Origin: Myxococcales bacterium
GTDB taxonomy: Bacteria; Myxococcota_A; Polyangia; Haliangiales; Haliangiaceae
Reading direction: 5' to 3'
Length of the DNA stretch: 64,000 nt
Assembly (NCBI GenBank): GCA_947483555.1
Contig: CANKMW010000047.1
Location: forward strand, 1 to 64,000
Of the stretch, positions 17,519 to 28,177 are shown one piece after another; within the stretch, counting starts at the first letter, position 1; each line of letters begins with the position of its first letter. A model generated the notes under the pieces. That model searched no databases. It was given only the letters and a program-made list of their open reading frames with translations, and was not told where the DNA came from. Both the position numbers and the translations under genes were made by a program.

Positions 17519-19351
17519 TCAGTCGTTGGTGGCGGCGCCACCGCCGAACGTGATCAGGACCCCGCTGCCGGTGTCCATCATGGTCTCGCCGTCGTCGCCG
17601 AACAGCATCGCGCGCGCGCCGACGTACAGCCCGGTCTCGTCCCGGCCGGTGATCAGGGCCCGCAGCTCGAGCCGCTCGTGGTCGGGGCCGCCCACGCCGA
17701 CCGCGTGCATCGCGGCGACTGACACCAGGGTGCGGCCTACCATCGTGCTGGCGCCGACCTCACCGTAGAAGTCGAGCGCCGCCGCGGGACCGATGCTGCC
17801 GGCGCTGACGCCGGCGATCACGCTGAGTCCACCGGCGGCCAGGCCGACGCCGGTGCGGAGCTCGCCGATCCACTCGCTGGCGCCGTAGCCGAGCTCGATG
17901 TCGAAGGTGAGCACCGGGCCGACGCCACGCCGGGCGAGCCGCAGGTTGCAGCCGACCAGGGCGCCGGTGCGCCGATCACCCTCGCCGGGCGCCAGCGAGA
18001 TCACCCCGACGTAGCCGGCCGCGGAGCCGGTGGGCCGGGCGCGCCGCGGCGTCGGCGGGCTCGGCGACCACGGCAGCGGCGGCGGCGTCACCGTGCCGGT
18101 CCCGGTCGAGACGTGGACCGGGATGTCGAGCCCGTACGAACGTGCGACCCGCGCCACGATGGCGCCGATGGTCGCGGCGTCGCGGCTCGCGGGCGGCTGA
18201 GCGCTGGCGACCGGGCCCAGCACGGAGATCGTCGCCGTCGCGCCGCCGTGGGCGAGACACGCCCAGGCGCGCCAGCGCAGCTTGGTGGCGCTGTCGTCGA
18301 TCCAGATCGCGCCGAGCTGGGCCGGGAACAGGCCCGCGGCGACCTCGGCCGGCGCGGTCGCGGTACCCACCGCGCACGGCCCTTCGCTGACGCCGACCGC
18401 GTACGTCGGGTTGCGACCGAACGGCGCGATCGACACCAGCACGTCGGCGCCGGGCAGCTTGAAGCGGGTGCCGTCGACGACCTTCCACGGCTCGCCGCTG
18501 TCCTTGGCCGACACCAGTTGCTGGGTGTGCGGGAGCAGCATCGGATCGGTCGCGCTGGTGATCGGCGCACCGTGGGTGGCGTGGGCGGCGCGCCGGATCT
18601 CGGCGAGGACGTCGCCGACCGCGGCGGTCACGCTTCCCGGCGAGACGAGCACGCTAAGGTAGCCCTCGCGCAGATCGAGGCAACCGTGGAGCACGTCGCC
18701 GGTCGTGAACGTCGTCGGCCAGTACCCCACGGCGAAGTCGCCCGCCGCGGCCTGTCCGCCCGCCGTGACCAGGGTCATCGCGTGGTCGTAGGCGCACGAG
18801 CCCTCGGCGCGCACCGTCACGCCGAGCGCCGCGACCTGACCGTCGAGCTGGACCGCGAGGGTCTCAGCGCGGACCAGCTCGACCGGCAGCGACGGATGGA
18901 TGGCACCGATGCCGGGCACCTCGGTCGGCGGCCGCACCTGCTCGGCGAGCTCGGTCAGCACCGCGGCAAGGTCGGCGCCCACGACCTTGCCCGTGGGCGG
19001 CCGGATCGCGAGCACGAACGCGGCGTCGACGCGCTGCAGGCACAGCGTGATGATGCCGGCGCCGGTGTCGAGTTTCGGCCAGTACGCCCGCGGCAACCAG
19101 TCGTAGCGGAGCGCCTCCGCCGCCCGCACCTGCTTCAGGCACGGCAGCGACGCCGGCCGCATCTCGATCCGGGTGCCATCGGGGCGGGTGAAGACGTCGG
19201 CGCCGGCCAGGCTGGTGACCGTCCAGGTGTCGGCGCCGATCTGGACCGTCTCGGAGCCGGTCGGCTGGGCGCCGGCGGGGCCGGCGACCACGGCGAGCGC
19301 GAGGCAGGTGGACCACGCGACCATCTCTCGACGGGACATCGTCATCGTCAT
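17519..19351 (-). CDS. Large exported protein, unknown function
   Basis: A 610-aa protein with a signal peptide (basic MSRREM, hydrophobic CLALAVVAG, cleavage near PAGA/QPT). Several nearby in-frame ATGs (19351, 19345, 19339) make the exact start uncertain. The N-terminal 400 residues contain two similar halves with repeated LP..C and GYWP/GRNP-type beta elements and conserved Cys, like a lipid- or peptidoglycan-associated domain repeated twice. A Pro/Thr-rich linker (about 418-440) leads to 170 residues of amphipathic beta strands (LAPGEGDRRTGALVGCNL, DFYGEVGASTMVG, LYVGARAML) that look like an outer-membrane barrel domain. The gene lies between a TPR lipoprotein and a methyltransferase in one transcription unit. 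Confidence 0.55.
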   Translation of the reverse strand: MTMTMSRREMVAWSTCLALAVVAGPAGAQPTGSETVQIGADTWTVTSLAGADVFTRPDGTRIEMRPASLPCLKQVRAAEALRYDWLPRAYWPKLDTGAGIITLCLQRVDAAFVLAIRPPTGKVVGADLAAVLTELAEQVRPPTEVPGIGAIHPSLPVELVRAETLAVQLDGQVAALGVTVRAEGSCAYDHAMTLVTAGGQAAAGDFAVGYWPTTFTTGDVLHGCLDLREGYLSVLVSPGSVTAAVGDVLAEIRRAAHATHGAPITSATDPMLLPHTQQLVSAKDSGEPWKVVDGTRFKLPGADVLVSIAPFGRNPTYAVGVSEGPCAVGTATAPAEVAAGLFPAQLGAIWIDDSATKLRWRAWACLAHGGATATISVLGPVASAQPPASRDAATIGAIVARVARSYGLDIPVHVSTGTGTVTPPPLPWSPSPPTPRRARPTGSAAGYVGVISLAPGEGDRRTGALVGCNLRLARRGVGPVLTFDIELGYGASEWIGELRTGVGLAAGGLSVIAGVSAGSIGPAAALDFYGEVGASTMVGRTLVSVAAMHAVGVGGPDHERLELRALITGRDETGLYVGARAMLFGDDGETMMDTGSGVLITFGGGAATND

Positions 19352-19415
19352 CGATGATCGCGCGACTTGCGGCCGCACCACAAGTGAATGGCGGGGTAGC
19401 TCGGGCGAGCGATCG

Positions 19416-20306
19416 TCACTCGTTCACGTCGATGCCGCCGCCGACCACCGGTCCCGGCTCCCAGACCGCGGCATAGACGACCACGCCGGTGCCGAGGGCA
19501 GCGACGCCACCGGCGGCGGCCCACACCCACCAGGTTCGATACCAGGGCGTTGGTGGGTCGTAGCGCAGCGCGATCTCGCGTGGCCGCGCGGCCGAGGCCC
19601 AGGTCAACACCTCGTTGCCGGCGTCGTCGCTGGCGATGGCGTAGATCTCGAGGCTGGTCGGGCGCGCACCGGGCACCGCCGGCAGGCGCGCGCGCCGGAG
19701 CGTGCCGGGTCCGGCCAGGGTCAGGTCGGCGGCGCGCCAGCTCGCCTCGCCGCGGGCCCGGACGTAGATGGTGGCCTGACGCAACATGGCGGTCGGATCG
19801 GCCACGATCTCGATCTCCAGTGGCACTGGCGCGCCCAGCCGTTGATCGCGAGGCCAGCGCACTTCGAGCGTCGGGGCGCCGCGGGCGAGGGCGGCGGCGC
19901 GCGCCTTCTCGAACACGAAGGTCGCCTTCGGCGACAGCGTGTAGCTGAGCAGGTGGCCGGGGTCGAGCGCGAGCAGCATGTCGAAGGCCGCCAGCGCATC
20001 CGGCTCGCGCTCGAGGTACGCCTGCGCGATGCCGCGCTGTTCCCACAGCGTGACGTGGCGTGGGTGATCGAGCGGGTGCGCCGCGGCGCGGTCGAGCGCC
20101 GCCACGGCGGTGTCGACCTCGAACGCTGCCAGCGCGCGCGTGCCGGCGTCGAGGTCGGCGACCCCGGCGCGGGGCGCGCACGTCGCGCCATCCCAGCGCT
20201 GGGTGTCGCCGCACGCCGGCCGCAGCGCGACCGCGGCGCCGCCAGCAGCGGGGCCGCGCGTACATCCCACGACGGCGATCAGCGCCACGAACAGTGTGCG
20301 TCCCAA
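19416..20306 (-). CDS. Lipoprotein with TPR-like domain and C-terminal membrane anchor
   Basis: A 296-aa protein. It begins at a TTG (20306) 9 nt behind a TACGAT hexamer; MGRTLFVALIAVVGC is a lipoprotein signal. Residues 50-115 form a TPR-like pair of helices (AAFEVDTAVAALDRAA and AYLEREPDALAAFDMLLALDPGH), followed by an Ig-like beta domain (about 145-245) and a TM helix near the end (WWVWAAAGGVAALGTGVVVYAA). This TPR, beta domain and single TM order is common in Myxococcota envelope proteins thought to work in assembly or signalling. It leads an operon with the 610-aa protein and the methyltransferase. Confidence 0.62.
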   Translation of the reverse strand: MGRTLFVALIAVVGCTRGPAAGGAAVALRPACGDTQRWDGATCAPRAGVADLDAGTRALAAFEVDTAVAALDRAAAHPLDHPRHVTLWEQRGIAQAYLEREPDALAAFDMLLALDPGHLLSYTLSPKATFVFEKARAAALARGAPTLEVRWPRDQRLGAPVPLEIEIVADPTAMLRQATIYVRARGEASWRAADLTLAGPGTLRRARLPAVPGARPTSLEIYAIASDDAGNEVLTWASAARPREIALRYDPPTPWYRTWWVWAAAGGVAALGTGVVVYAAVWEPGPVVGGGIDVNE

Positions 20307-20590
20307 CGTGTGGACATCGTATCGCCCAACGCGGGCTTCGGGGCCCGGCTCCGCGCTGGTCGCGCTCGCGCGTCAGCCGGTGGGGCCCAAGCCGATGGCT
20401 GATCGATCAGCCGGCGACGGCAACGACCGACCCCATACCAGGCGGCTGCTCGGGCTTCCGGCTGAGCCGTCCAACCACGCGAGATCATGGCCGGCGCCAC
20501 CGGGGACCGAGCTGGCACGACCTCTGCTCTAGCCGGCGTCAACGTCAACGACTCCTCCCTTTCTTCTGGAACCCCCCGGAGCCACCCGTC

Positions 20591-22276
20591 ATGAAGCGCA
20601 ACCTGCTCACCGCCTGCCTCTTCTCGCTGCCCCTCATCTCCGCCGCGTGCAGCGATGCCGGCGAGGACCTGTCCGAGAGCGACCTGCCCGGCGACATCGA
20701 CAACGCCGATGACGACGGTGGCAAGGGCGACGCCTGGGATTACGGTAACGACCCGGCACGGCTCGCCAACCGCCTCAACTACCGCCTCGCCGACCTGCCC
20801 CGCACGGGCAAGCTCGACAAGCCGGTGTGGGGCACGCGCTACCCGACCGCCGTGGGCCGCGTCCCGACGGCGTGGTCGGACACCTACTGGCCGACCGCGC
20901 AGGGCTCGCACAACGTGCGCTGGAATGGCCGCGCGACCAAGTCGCCGCTCGAGCTCTACGACGCCGCGTTCAACAGCGCCGCCGGCTGCGCGACCCAGCC
21001 CGACACCATGTGCGGCGCGACCGCCAAGGCGAAGTGGGACCAGTACAACACCTGCGCGGGCCCGGCGGCCAAGTGGCAGATGAAGTACCAGGGCCTGAAC
21101 CAGATGTTCGACGGCATCAACAACGATAACAAGGGTGGCATCGACGACTGCAGCAGCTCGGATGACGAGGGGCCGCAGGGCTGGTGGGGCACCTGCCACG
21201 CCTGGGCACCGGCCGCGCTGCTCGAGCCGGAGCCCCAGAAGGCGGTCACCTACGGTGGCCAGACCTTCGAGGTCGCCGACATCAAGGCGCTGCTCCAGAA
21301 CGTGTACGAGCGCACCCAGTCGGTGATGCTCGGTGGCCGCTGCAACGCGATGACGATCGAGCACGACGGCACCACGTCGGCCAACACCGAGTGCATGGAC
21401 GTCAACCCGGGCGCGCTCCACGTCGTGCTCACCAACTTCCTGGGCATCAACGACATGGCGGTCGTCGAGGATCGCACCGCCTCGGGCGAGGTGTGGAACC
21501 AGCCGATGACCGGCTACAACATCACCAAGCAGGAGAAGGTCTCGAACACGCGCGCCAACGAGTGCGTCGGCGCCACCGGCAACAAGTGGACGTTCAACAC
21601 CTCGGCCAGGTCGCTGTACGAGGTCGAGCTGACCACCGACTACCTGACCGAGGGTAGCGCCAGCACCCGCCCGATCGGCATGGCCAGCTACGTCAGCCAC
21701 GACAGCTACCACTACATCCTCGAGCTCGGCTCGACCGGCAAGATCATCGGCGGCAAGTACTGCACCGACTCGGTCGAGGACCACCCCGACTTCCTGTGGG
21801 CGCCGACCGGCGTGTCGGGCTCGTCGTACGGCGGCAACCCGAGCGTCAGCCTCGAGAAGGTCCGCATGCTGCTCAACCTGTCGCTCCAGACCGGCACGCC
21901 CGGTGGCGGCGGCGCCGGCGACAAGAGCTACGAGAGCACCACCAGCACCGCGATCCCGGACAACGCTCCGGCCGGCGCGACGGTCGCCATCAACGTCCCC
22001 GACACCTTCGCCTTCAAGGGCCTGTCGGTGTCGGTCGACATCACGCACACCTGGCAGGGCGACCTCAAGGTCGAGCTGCTCAAGAACGGCACCTCGGTGG
22101 CGACGCTCCACGACCAGACCGGCGGCTCGGCCGACAACGTGACCCAGACGTTCACGTTCACCCCGGCGCAGGTCGGTGGCGACGCTGGCAAGGCGACCTG
22201 GTCGCTGAAGGTGACGGACACCGCGGCCCAGGACGTCGGCACCATCAAGCTCTTCAAGCTGGTCTTCTCGATCTGA
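20591..22276 (+). CDS. Elicitor-type transglutaminase with C-terminal P-domain
   Basis: A 561-aa secreted lipoprotein (MKRNLLTACLFSLPLISAAC, lipid Cys 20, then an acidic linker). The catalytic region includes QGWWGTCHAWAPAALLEPE with Cys202, the signature of the TGase_elicitor family (named from Phytophthora cell-wall transglutaminases, peptidase family M81), and downstream His-containing segments (GALHVVLTNFLG; SYVSHDSYHYIL). Members form isopeptide bonds between Gln and Lys side chains. Residues about 440-561 are a proprotein-convertase P-domain (AIPDNAPAGATVAINV, ITHTWQGDLKVEL, FTPAQVGGDAGKATWSLKV), which in bacteria aids folding or surface attachment of secreted enzymes. A strong terminator follows. 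The ATG at 20591 is preceded by a weak SD (GGAG). Confidence 0.83.
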   Translation: MKRNLLTACLFSLPLISAACSDAGEDLSESDLPGDIDNADDDGGKGDAWDYGNDPARLANRLNYRLADLPRTGKLDKPVWGTRYPTAVGRVPTAWSDTYWPTAQGSHNVRWNGRATKSPLELYDAAFNSAAGCATQPDTMCGATAKAKWDQYNTCAGPAAKWQMKYQGLNQMFDGINNDNKGGIDDCSSSDDEGPQGWWGTCHAWAPAALLEPEPQKAVTYGGQTFEVADIKALLQNVYERTQSVMLGGRCNAMTIEHDGTTSANTECMDVNPGALHVVLTNFLGINDMAVVEDRTASGEVWNQPMTGYNITKQEKVSNTRANECVGATGNKWTFNTSARSLYEVELTTDYLTEGSASTRPIGMASYVSHDSYHYILELGSTGKIIGGKYCTDSVEDHPDFLWAPTGVSGSSYGGNPSVSLEKVRMLLNLSLQTGTPGGGGAGDKSYESTTSTAIPDNAPAGATVAINVPDTFAFKGLSVSVDITHTWQGDLKVELLKNGTSVATLHDQTGGSADNVTQTFTFTPAQVGGDAGKATWSLKVTDTAAQDVGTIKLFKLVFSI

Positions 22277-22299
22277 TCTTCGACTAGCCTCGACCCAGG

Positions 22300-22329
22300 A
22301 CGCGCCCTCCGGGGCGCGTTCGCATTTTC
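22300..22329 (+). terminator. Rho-independent terminator after the transglutaminase gene
   Basis: ACGCGCCC, loop TCC, then GGGGCGCGT forms an 8-bp stem, followed by TCGCATTTT. It lies 24 nt behind the transglutaminase stop and just before the promoter of the kinase gene. Confidence 0.75.
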
Positions 22330-22335
22330 GGGCGC

Positions 22336-22341
22336 TATACT
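22336..22341 (+). promoter_or_regulatory. -10-like hexamer TATACT of the kinase gene
   Basis: TATACT is followed by 9 nt and a GTG start; no SD. It is one of the best matches to a leaderless -10 in the window and sits just behind the terminator, so the kinase has its own promoter. Confidence 0.6.
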
Positions 22342-22350
22342 GACCGGCGC

Positions 22351-23898
<1,548 letters not shown>

Positions 23899-23964
23899 CC
23901 TTCACGCCGGCTGCGGCGGCCACGGCGACGGCGGCCGACGCGGCGATGGCGGCCGGAATGCGCA

Positions 23965-25231
23965 TCACGGCGAGATCGCGCTGTGCCGGGCGAGCTGGAC
24001 CAGCAGCAGCAAGGCGCGCTCGCGATCGTGACGAACCAGCTGGCTGATGACGGCGTCCAGCCGTGCGCGCTGCGCGTCGTCGATCCGGCCGGAGCGCCCG
24101 ATGAGGTCGATCGCGATGAACACGGACGCACTGGCGCCATGGATCGCGGCGGTCGTCTCGCCGGGGAGCGCACCGGTCCGCCGCATCGCGACGAACTCCT
24201 CGGCGAGCGTCAGCCACGGCTCGGCCGCGAGATCCCCGGCGAGCACTGAACTGGCGAGGCCAGCCCAGGCGATGGACGCCGCGTTGAACCGGCTCTGGTA
24301 CGCGCGGACGCGTTCGACACCGGCGTTGCGGGCCGACAGGGCATCGCCGGCGACCGCCGGAACGACCGCAGGGGGGGGGCGCGGCGACGCCGACGCCGGC
24401 GCCGCGACACTCGGGATCGAACCACGGCGGCGCAACCGGGTTTCCGAGCGCCATCGCCTGCAGCATGTAGCCACACGATTGCGTCCGCTGCGCAATGACC
24501 ACGAGGAGCGCCGCAGCCTCGTCGGGCGGGGAGCGGCGGACGAGATGAGCCTCGAGGTCGTTGGCGCGACTGCCGGCCAGGCCGCGCAGCTCCGCGGCGG
24601 CCGCGACTGCGCCGACCTCGACGACGCGAAGCTCGGCAAGTTGGCTCAGTGCCGTCCAGGCCGCCGGGCCCGACGAGGCCGCCGCGGCCCGCAGGAGCGG
24701 CTGCGCGCGCCCCTCATCGCCGAGTGCCATGTAGGCACGCGCAAGCTGGACCTGTACGTACGGCGCGTAGGGCAACGTGCCGGTACCGAGTACCGCGCGA
24801 TACTGCGCGGCGGCGTCGAACGCGTCCCCTCGGGATAGCGCGCGGTCGGCGAGCTCGAGGGCCTCACCGCCGGCTCGCGGGCGTACGAGTGGCCACGCCA
24901 GGCGTAGCGGCGGAAACGCCGGGAGCACTGGCGGTGAGGGCGCGGCAATCGCCCGTGGCCGCCACGCCACGGGCGCCCACGGCTCCTCGTACTCTGGCAG
25001 ATCGCGCGGCGCCAACCACTCCGGCCGCACCACCAGCTCGGCCAAGGTCTGCAACGGAACATGAGGCACCGCGGCGGGGTCAGAAGTAGGCGGGGCGCGT
25101 GCGGCGCCGGCGACCAGCGGCGCCGGGCCGGCGACGAGCGGCGCCGGGTTCGTGGAGGGAACCGGGTGACACGCGGCCATCGTCACGCCGGCGAGCGCCC
25201 CTCCTGCGATGCAGATCCGCCATCCGCGCAT
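23965..25231 (-). pseudogene. Lipoprotein gene frameshifted at a nine-base homopolymer
   Basis: The start at 25231 gives a lipoprotein signal (MRGWRICIAGGALAGVTMAAC) and a short duplicated PAPLVAG segment. The protein is helical and TPR-like in its middle (ALELADRALSRGDAFDAAAQYRAVL; YVQVQLARAYMALGDEGRA), then reads WFDPECRGAGVGVAAPPP up to the run of nine C (minus strand). Behind the tract the coding pattern continues in another frame (VERVRAYQSRFNAAS ... LIGRSGRIDDAQRARLDAVISQL ... LVQLARHSAISP) to the stop at 23965. Removing one base (eight C) joins the two parts into one protein of about 420 residues. With nine, the reading frame runs into unrelated Arg-rich sequence. It may be a phase-variable gene, a recent mutation or a sequencing error. 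Confidence 0.75.
24371..24379. repeat. Homopolymer G9 (C9 in the coding strand)
   Basis: Nine consecutive G on the plus strand, the longest mononucleotide run I noticed in the window. It lies exactly at the frame change of the lipoprotein gene on the minus strand. Confidence 0.9.
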
Positions 25232-25427
25232 GGCGCTATCATGGCTCCCGCGCCCCGGGGCGTGCGAAGAAACGCCGGGCCACACGTAGGCCTGCAGTCA
25301 TCTGGGCGGACCTCATCCGCTCGGCCGCCGCGGGCTGCTAGGGTAGCCAGGTCGTGCCAACGAGCCGCAGCCCCGCCCCGCCTGACCAGCTCGCGTACAG
25401 GTGTCCAGCGCTCCGCCGGAGGCAGCG

Positions 25428-26246
25428 ATGATCATCCCGATCGGCCACGACCAGACCATCCGCAAGCACCAGTGGGCAACGTACGCGATCATGGCGGTCT
25501 GCCTGCTGGTCCAGGCCTACGTTTCGTTCGGGCAGGCCGACGAGGAGTTCGTGCTGCGCTGGGGCTACCACAGCGGCAGCGGCTTGCATCGCAACCTGAT
25601 CCTGTCGGCGTTCGTGCATGACGGCTGGCTGCACGTCATCGGCAACATGCTGTTCCTGTGGCTGGTCGGCTCGGTCCTCGAGGACCGCTGGGGACGGGCG
25701 GTCTTCGTAGGCTTCTATCTCGTGTCGGCGGCGGTGGCGACCCTGTGCTTCGATCTGCTGTCCGGTGATGCCGGCACGATCCTCATCGGCGCGTCGGGTG
25801 CGGTGTCGGCGTCCATGGGCGCGTTCCTGGCGCTCTGCTGGTCGGCCCGGATCCGCTTCCTCTACTGGTTCTACGTCAGCACCGGGACGTTTCAGCTGCC
25901 GGCGTCGGTGGCGCTCGCGCTGTGGCTCGTCGAGCAGGTGCTGTGGGCCAGCGTCGACAGCGGCGGCGACGTCACCGGCATCGCCTACACCGCTCACCTC
26001 GGCGGCTTCGGGTTTGGCCTCGCCGTCGCCATGGTCGCGCGTCAGGGCTGGCTCCGGCCGAGCCAATGGGTCCGCAAGGCGACCGCCCCAGCTGGCCACG
26101 CGGCGCAGGTCCCGCTGCCCGCGGCGACCACCCGCCCCGCCACCGCGCCCCTCGCACCGCCCCCGCCGCTGACCGCCGCGGCGTCGCCGCTGGCCCCGGC
26201 CGAGCCGACGCCGATCGACGGGCGCGGGCCCCGGTTTCTGACTTGA
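25428..26246 (+). CDS. Rhomboid-family intramembrane serine protease
   Basis: A 272-aa inner-membrane protease with six predicted TM helices. The family features are all visible: the first loop with R-N (SGLHRNLILSAFVHDGWLHVIGN), helix 2 with the HxxxN-type HVIGNMLFLWL, the nucleophile GASGAVSASMG with Ser123 in helix 4 and the partner His190 in TAHLGGFGFG of helix 6. The C-terminal 70 residues form a Pro/Ala-rich cytoplasmic tail ending in GRGPRFLT. The ATG at 25428 has a good SD (GGAGG, 6 nt upstream); an in-frame GTG at 25401 would add nine residues. Substrates are usually single-TM proteins; none is indicated here. Confidence 0.9.
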   Translation: MIIPIGHDQTIRKHQWATYAIMAVCLLVQAYVSFGQADEEFVLRWGYHSGSGLHRNLILSAFVHDGWLHVIGNMLFLWLVGSVLEDRWGRAVFVGFYLVSAAVATLCFDLLSGDAGTILIGASGAVSASMGAFLALCWSARIRFLYWFYVSTGTFQLPASVALALWLVEQVLWASVDSGGDVTGIAYTAHLGGFGFGLAVAMVARQGWLRPSQWVRKATAPAGHAAQVPLPAATTRPATAPLAPPPPLTAAASPLAPAEPTPIDGRGPRFLT

Positions 26247-26342
26247 GCCGGCCGGCACGGTCGGCCTCGACCGATCGCGTGAGCTCCGGAACCCGAGGCG
26301 GCACCGGCCGGCGACCGATCCGCATATGCGCAGCCTGGTGAG

Positions 26343-27452
26343 TCAGGGCGCGAGCTCGGGCGCGATCAGCGCGACCAGGCCATCGGTGAACCGCTCGGGG
26401 ACGGCCTCGGCCAGGTTGCACAGCGCGACCACGGTGAGCCCATCGTCCGGGAACCGGACGATGTCGACCTTGAAGCCCTGCCAGTCGCCGTCGTGGCGGT
26501 GGCGGGCGTGGCCGCGCACCGGCGCGACGTCCCAGCCGAACCCGTACGGATGGGTCTCGCCGCCGGCCAGCACGGCGGGCGCGTAGATCAGCTTCCAGCT
26601 CTCGGGCTTCAGGATCGCGCCGGCCCGCAGCGTGCGGTCCCATGCGACCAGGTCGTCGATCGACCAGTACAGCGCGCCGTCGCCGGTGGTGTTGAGCATC
26701 GGCGACACCCAGGTCTGGTGCTTCACCTCGCCGCCGACCAGCCGGTAGCCCGACGCGCGGTGCGGGATCACGTCCGCCTCGCTGATCACGCGGGCCGAGG
26801 TCATCCCGGCCGGGCCGAACACGCGCGTGCGCAGGATCTCGCCATAGTGCTGGCCGCCGGCGCGGCCGATCAGGAAGCCGAGCAGCGCGTAGCCGGTGTT
26901 GCTGTAGCTCCAGCGCGTGCCGGGGGTGAACTCGGGCGGCCTCGCGAGTGTCTTCGCGATCAGATCGGCCTCGGTGTAGTCGCGCTGGTAGTCGAAGCCG
27001 CCGTCGGTGTACTCGGGGATGCCCCCGGTGTGGCCGAGCAGGTGTCGGACCGTGACCGCGTGGAACGCGCGCGGCGCCTCCGGGAAATACGTCGCGACCG
27101 AGTCGTCGAGCGCGAGCTTGCCGTCCTCGACCAGCAGCATCGCGGCGATCGCGGTGAGGTGTTTGCCGGCCGACGCCGACTGGAACAGCGTCCGCGCGGT
27201 GACCGGGACCTGGTGCTCGAGGTCGGCGAAGCCGTAGCCGGCCGCCTTCACCGAGCCGTCGGCGCGGATGATGCCGATCGCGACGCCGGGAATGCGCTGG
27301 CGCGCCATCTCGGCGCGGACGAAGCGGTCGAGGTCGTCGTCGGGGGCGGCGTCGCTGGGAGCGGTGGCCATCGGGGTGCCCTTCTCCGCCGGGGGCGGAC
27401 CGGTGTTCGAGCAGGCAACCGCGAGGAGGCAGAGCGCGGAGCGCCGGATCAC
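26343..27452 (-). CDS. Serine hydrolase of the beta-lactamase class C / esterase family
   Basis: A 369-aa lipoprotein beginning at a GTG (27452; MIRRSALCLLAVAC, lipid Cys 14) 6 nt behind a TATGCT hexamer. The catalytic motifs of the class C beta-lactamase/DD-peptidase/esterase superfamily are intact: SAGK at 94-97, YSN at 183-185, and a late HxG-like segment (RHRHDGDWQGF) near 330. Members act as D-aminopeptidases, esterases or peptidoglycan-modifying enzymes; class is not decidable. The GTG start overlaps the TGA of a small upstream frame (GTGA), so translation may be coupled to it. Confidence 0.85.
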   Translation of the reverse strand: MIRRSALCLLAVACSNTGPPPAEKGTPMATAPSDAAPDDDLDRFVRAEMARQRIPGVAIGIIRADGSVKAAGYGFADLEHQVPVTARTLFQSASAGKHLTAIAAMLLVEDGKLALDDSVATYFPEAPRAFHAVTVRHLLGHTGGIPEYTDGGFDYQRDYTEADLIAKTLARPPEFTPGTRWSYSNTGYALLGFLIGRAGGQHYGEILRTRVFGPAGMTSARVISEADVIPHRASGYRLVGGEVKHQTWVSPMLNTTGDGALYWSIDDLVAWDRTLRAGAILKPESWKLIYAPAVLAGGETHPYGFGWDVAPVRGHARHRHDGDWQGFKVDIVRFPDDGLTVVALCNLAEAVPERFTDGLVALIAPELAP

Positions 27453-27769
27453 CAGCGCAGCATAGGGTGTTCGACGCGCCAAGTGGAAGCAGCCGCCGTG
27501 GCGTCGTCCGGAGTCAGCTCGAACGTCACGACGATCGCGCTGTCCTGCGCAAGCAGCGAGCCGCACACCGCCGGGTCACACGCGACCGACGTGTCGATCA
27601 TCGTGATCGTACCCGCCGTCGTCTCAGCCGAGAACCACGCCGACGCCGGCCGCGGATCCGGGTACGGGATCCCGGGGCGCCGTGCAAGGTCCGGCAACTG
27701 CCGACTGGCGTGAGCTGGCGCGGCGCCGGTGATGCGCCGTTGCGCTAGGCTCCGGCCATGTTGCGCCAT
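27449..27769 (-). CDS. Short or partial gene upstream of the serine hydrolase
   Basis: The frame gives up to 106 aa from the ATG at 27769 (51 aa from the ATG at 27602). Its second half reads like a real protein with paired Cys (ASAWFSAETTAGTITMIDT, CDPAVCGS, IVVTFELTPDDATAAASTW, HPMLRW). No signal peptide or family was recognised, and the N-terminal half is Arg/Ala-rich and doubtful. The 5' end would overlap the divergent gene at 27758. It is best read as the C-terminal piece of a secreted-protein gene that has lost its front; its stop overlaps the next gene's GTG. Confidence 0.35.
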   Translation of the reverse strand: MAQHGRSLAQRRITGAAPAHASRQLPDLARRPGIPYPDPRPASAWFSAETTAGTITMIDTSVACDPAVCGSLLAQDSAIVVTFELTPDDATAAASTWRVEHPMLRW

Positions 27770-28114
27770 GGGTCGCTTGCCATCGCCATCGCCATCGCTG
27801 CCGTCGCCGCCGTCGCGGCGGGCTGCGGCGGAGAGGAGGGCGGCGGGCTCGACGCCCGCGCCACCGACGCCCGGGTCGACGCCGCGGTGTGCGAGGGCAG
27901 CGCGCCCTTCGTTTGCGACGTGACCGTGGGGCGACACGAGGACTGCCCCAGCGCCATCGAGATCTGCACCGGTCACTGCGGTGGAGCCTACGAGTGCTGC
28001 TGGTGTGGCGTCCCGGCCACGGGCGGCGGTGCACCGTCGTGGCGGATCGAGTACACCGACTGCGAGCCATGCGACGCTGGCATCGACGCGGTGGTCGACG
28101 CCAGCGTCGAGTGA
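27758..28114 (+). CDS. Small Cys-rich lipoprotein
   Basis: A 118-aa protein with a lipoprotein signal (AIAIAAVAAVAAGC, lipid Cys 22), an Asp/Ala-rich linker, then a compact domain with ten Cys (CEGSAPFVCDVTVG, EDCPSAIEIC, HCGGAYECCWCG, DCEPCDAG) that is likely disulfide-bonded at the cell surface. The C-terminus returns to an Asp/Val-Asp pattern. Similar small Cys-rich lipoproteins are common and unassigned in Myxococcota. A TAGGCT lies 6 nt before the ATG, without SD. Confidence 0.65.
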   Translation: MLRHGSLAIAIAIAAVAAVAAGCGGEEGGGLDARATDARVDAAVCEGSAPFVCDVTVGRHEDCPSAIEICTGHCGGAYECCWCGVPATGGGAPSWRIEYTDCEPCDAGIDAVVDASVE

Positions 28115-28177
28115 CGTTCGATCGGTCGCCAGGGTTGGCGCCCGTCGCGCCGGCGGTCTTGCGGTAGGGTGCCGCCG

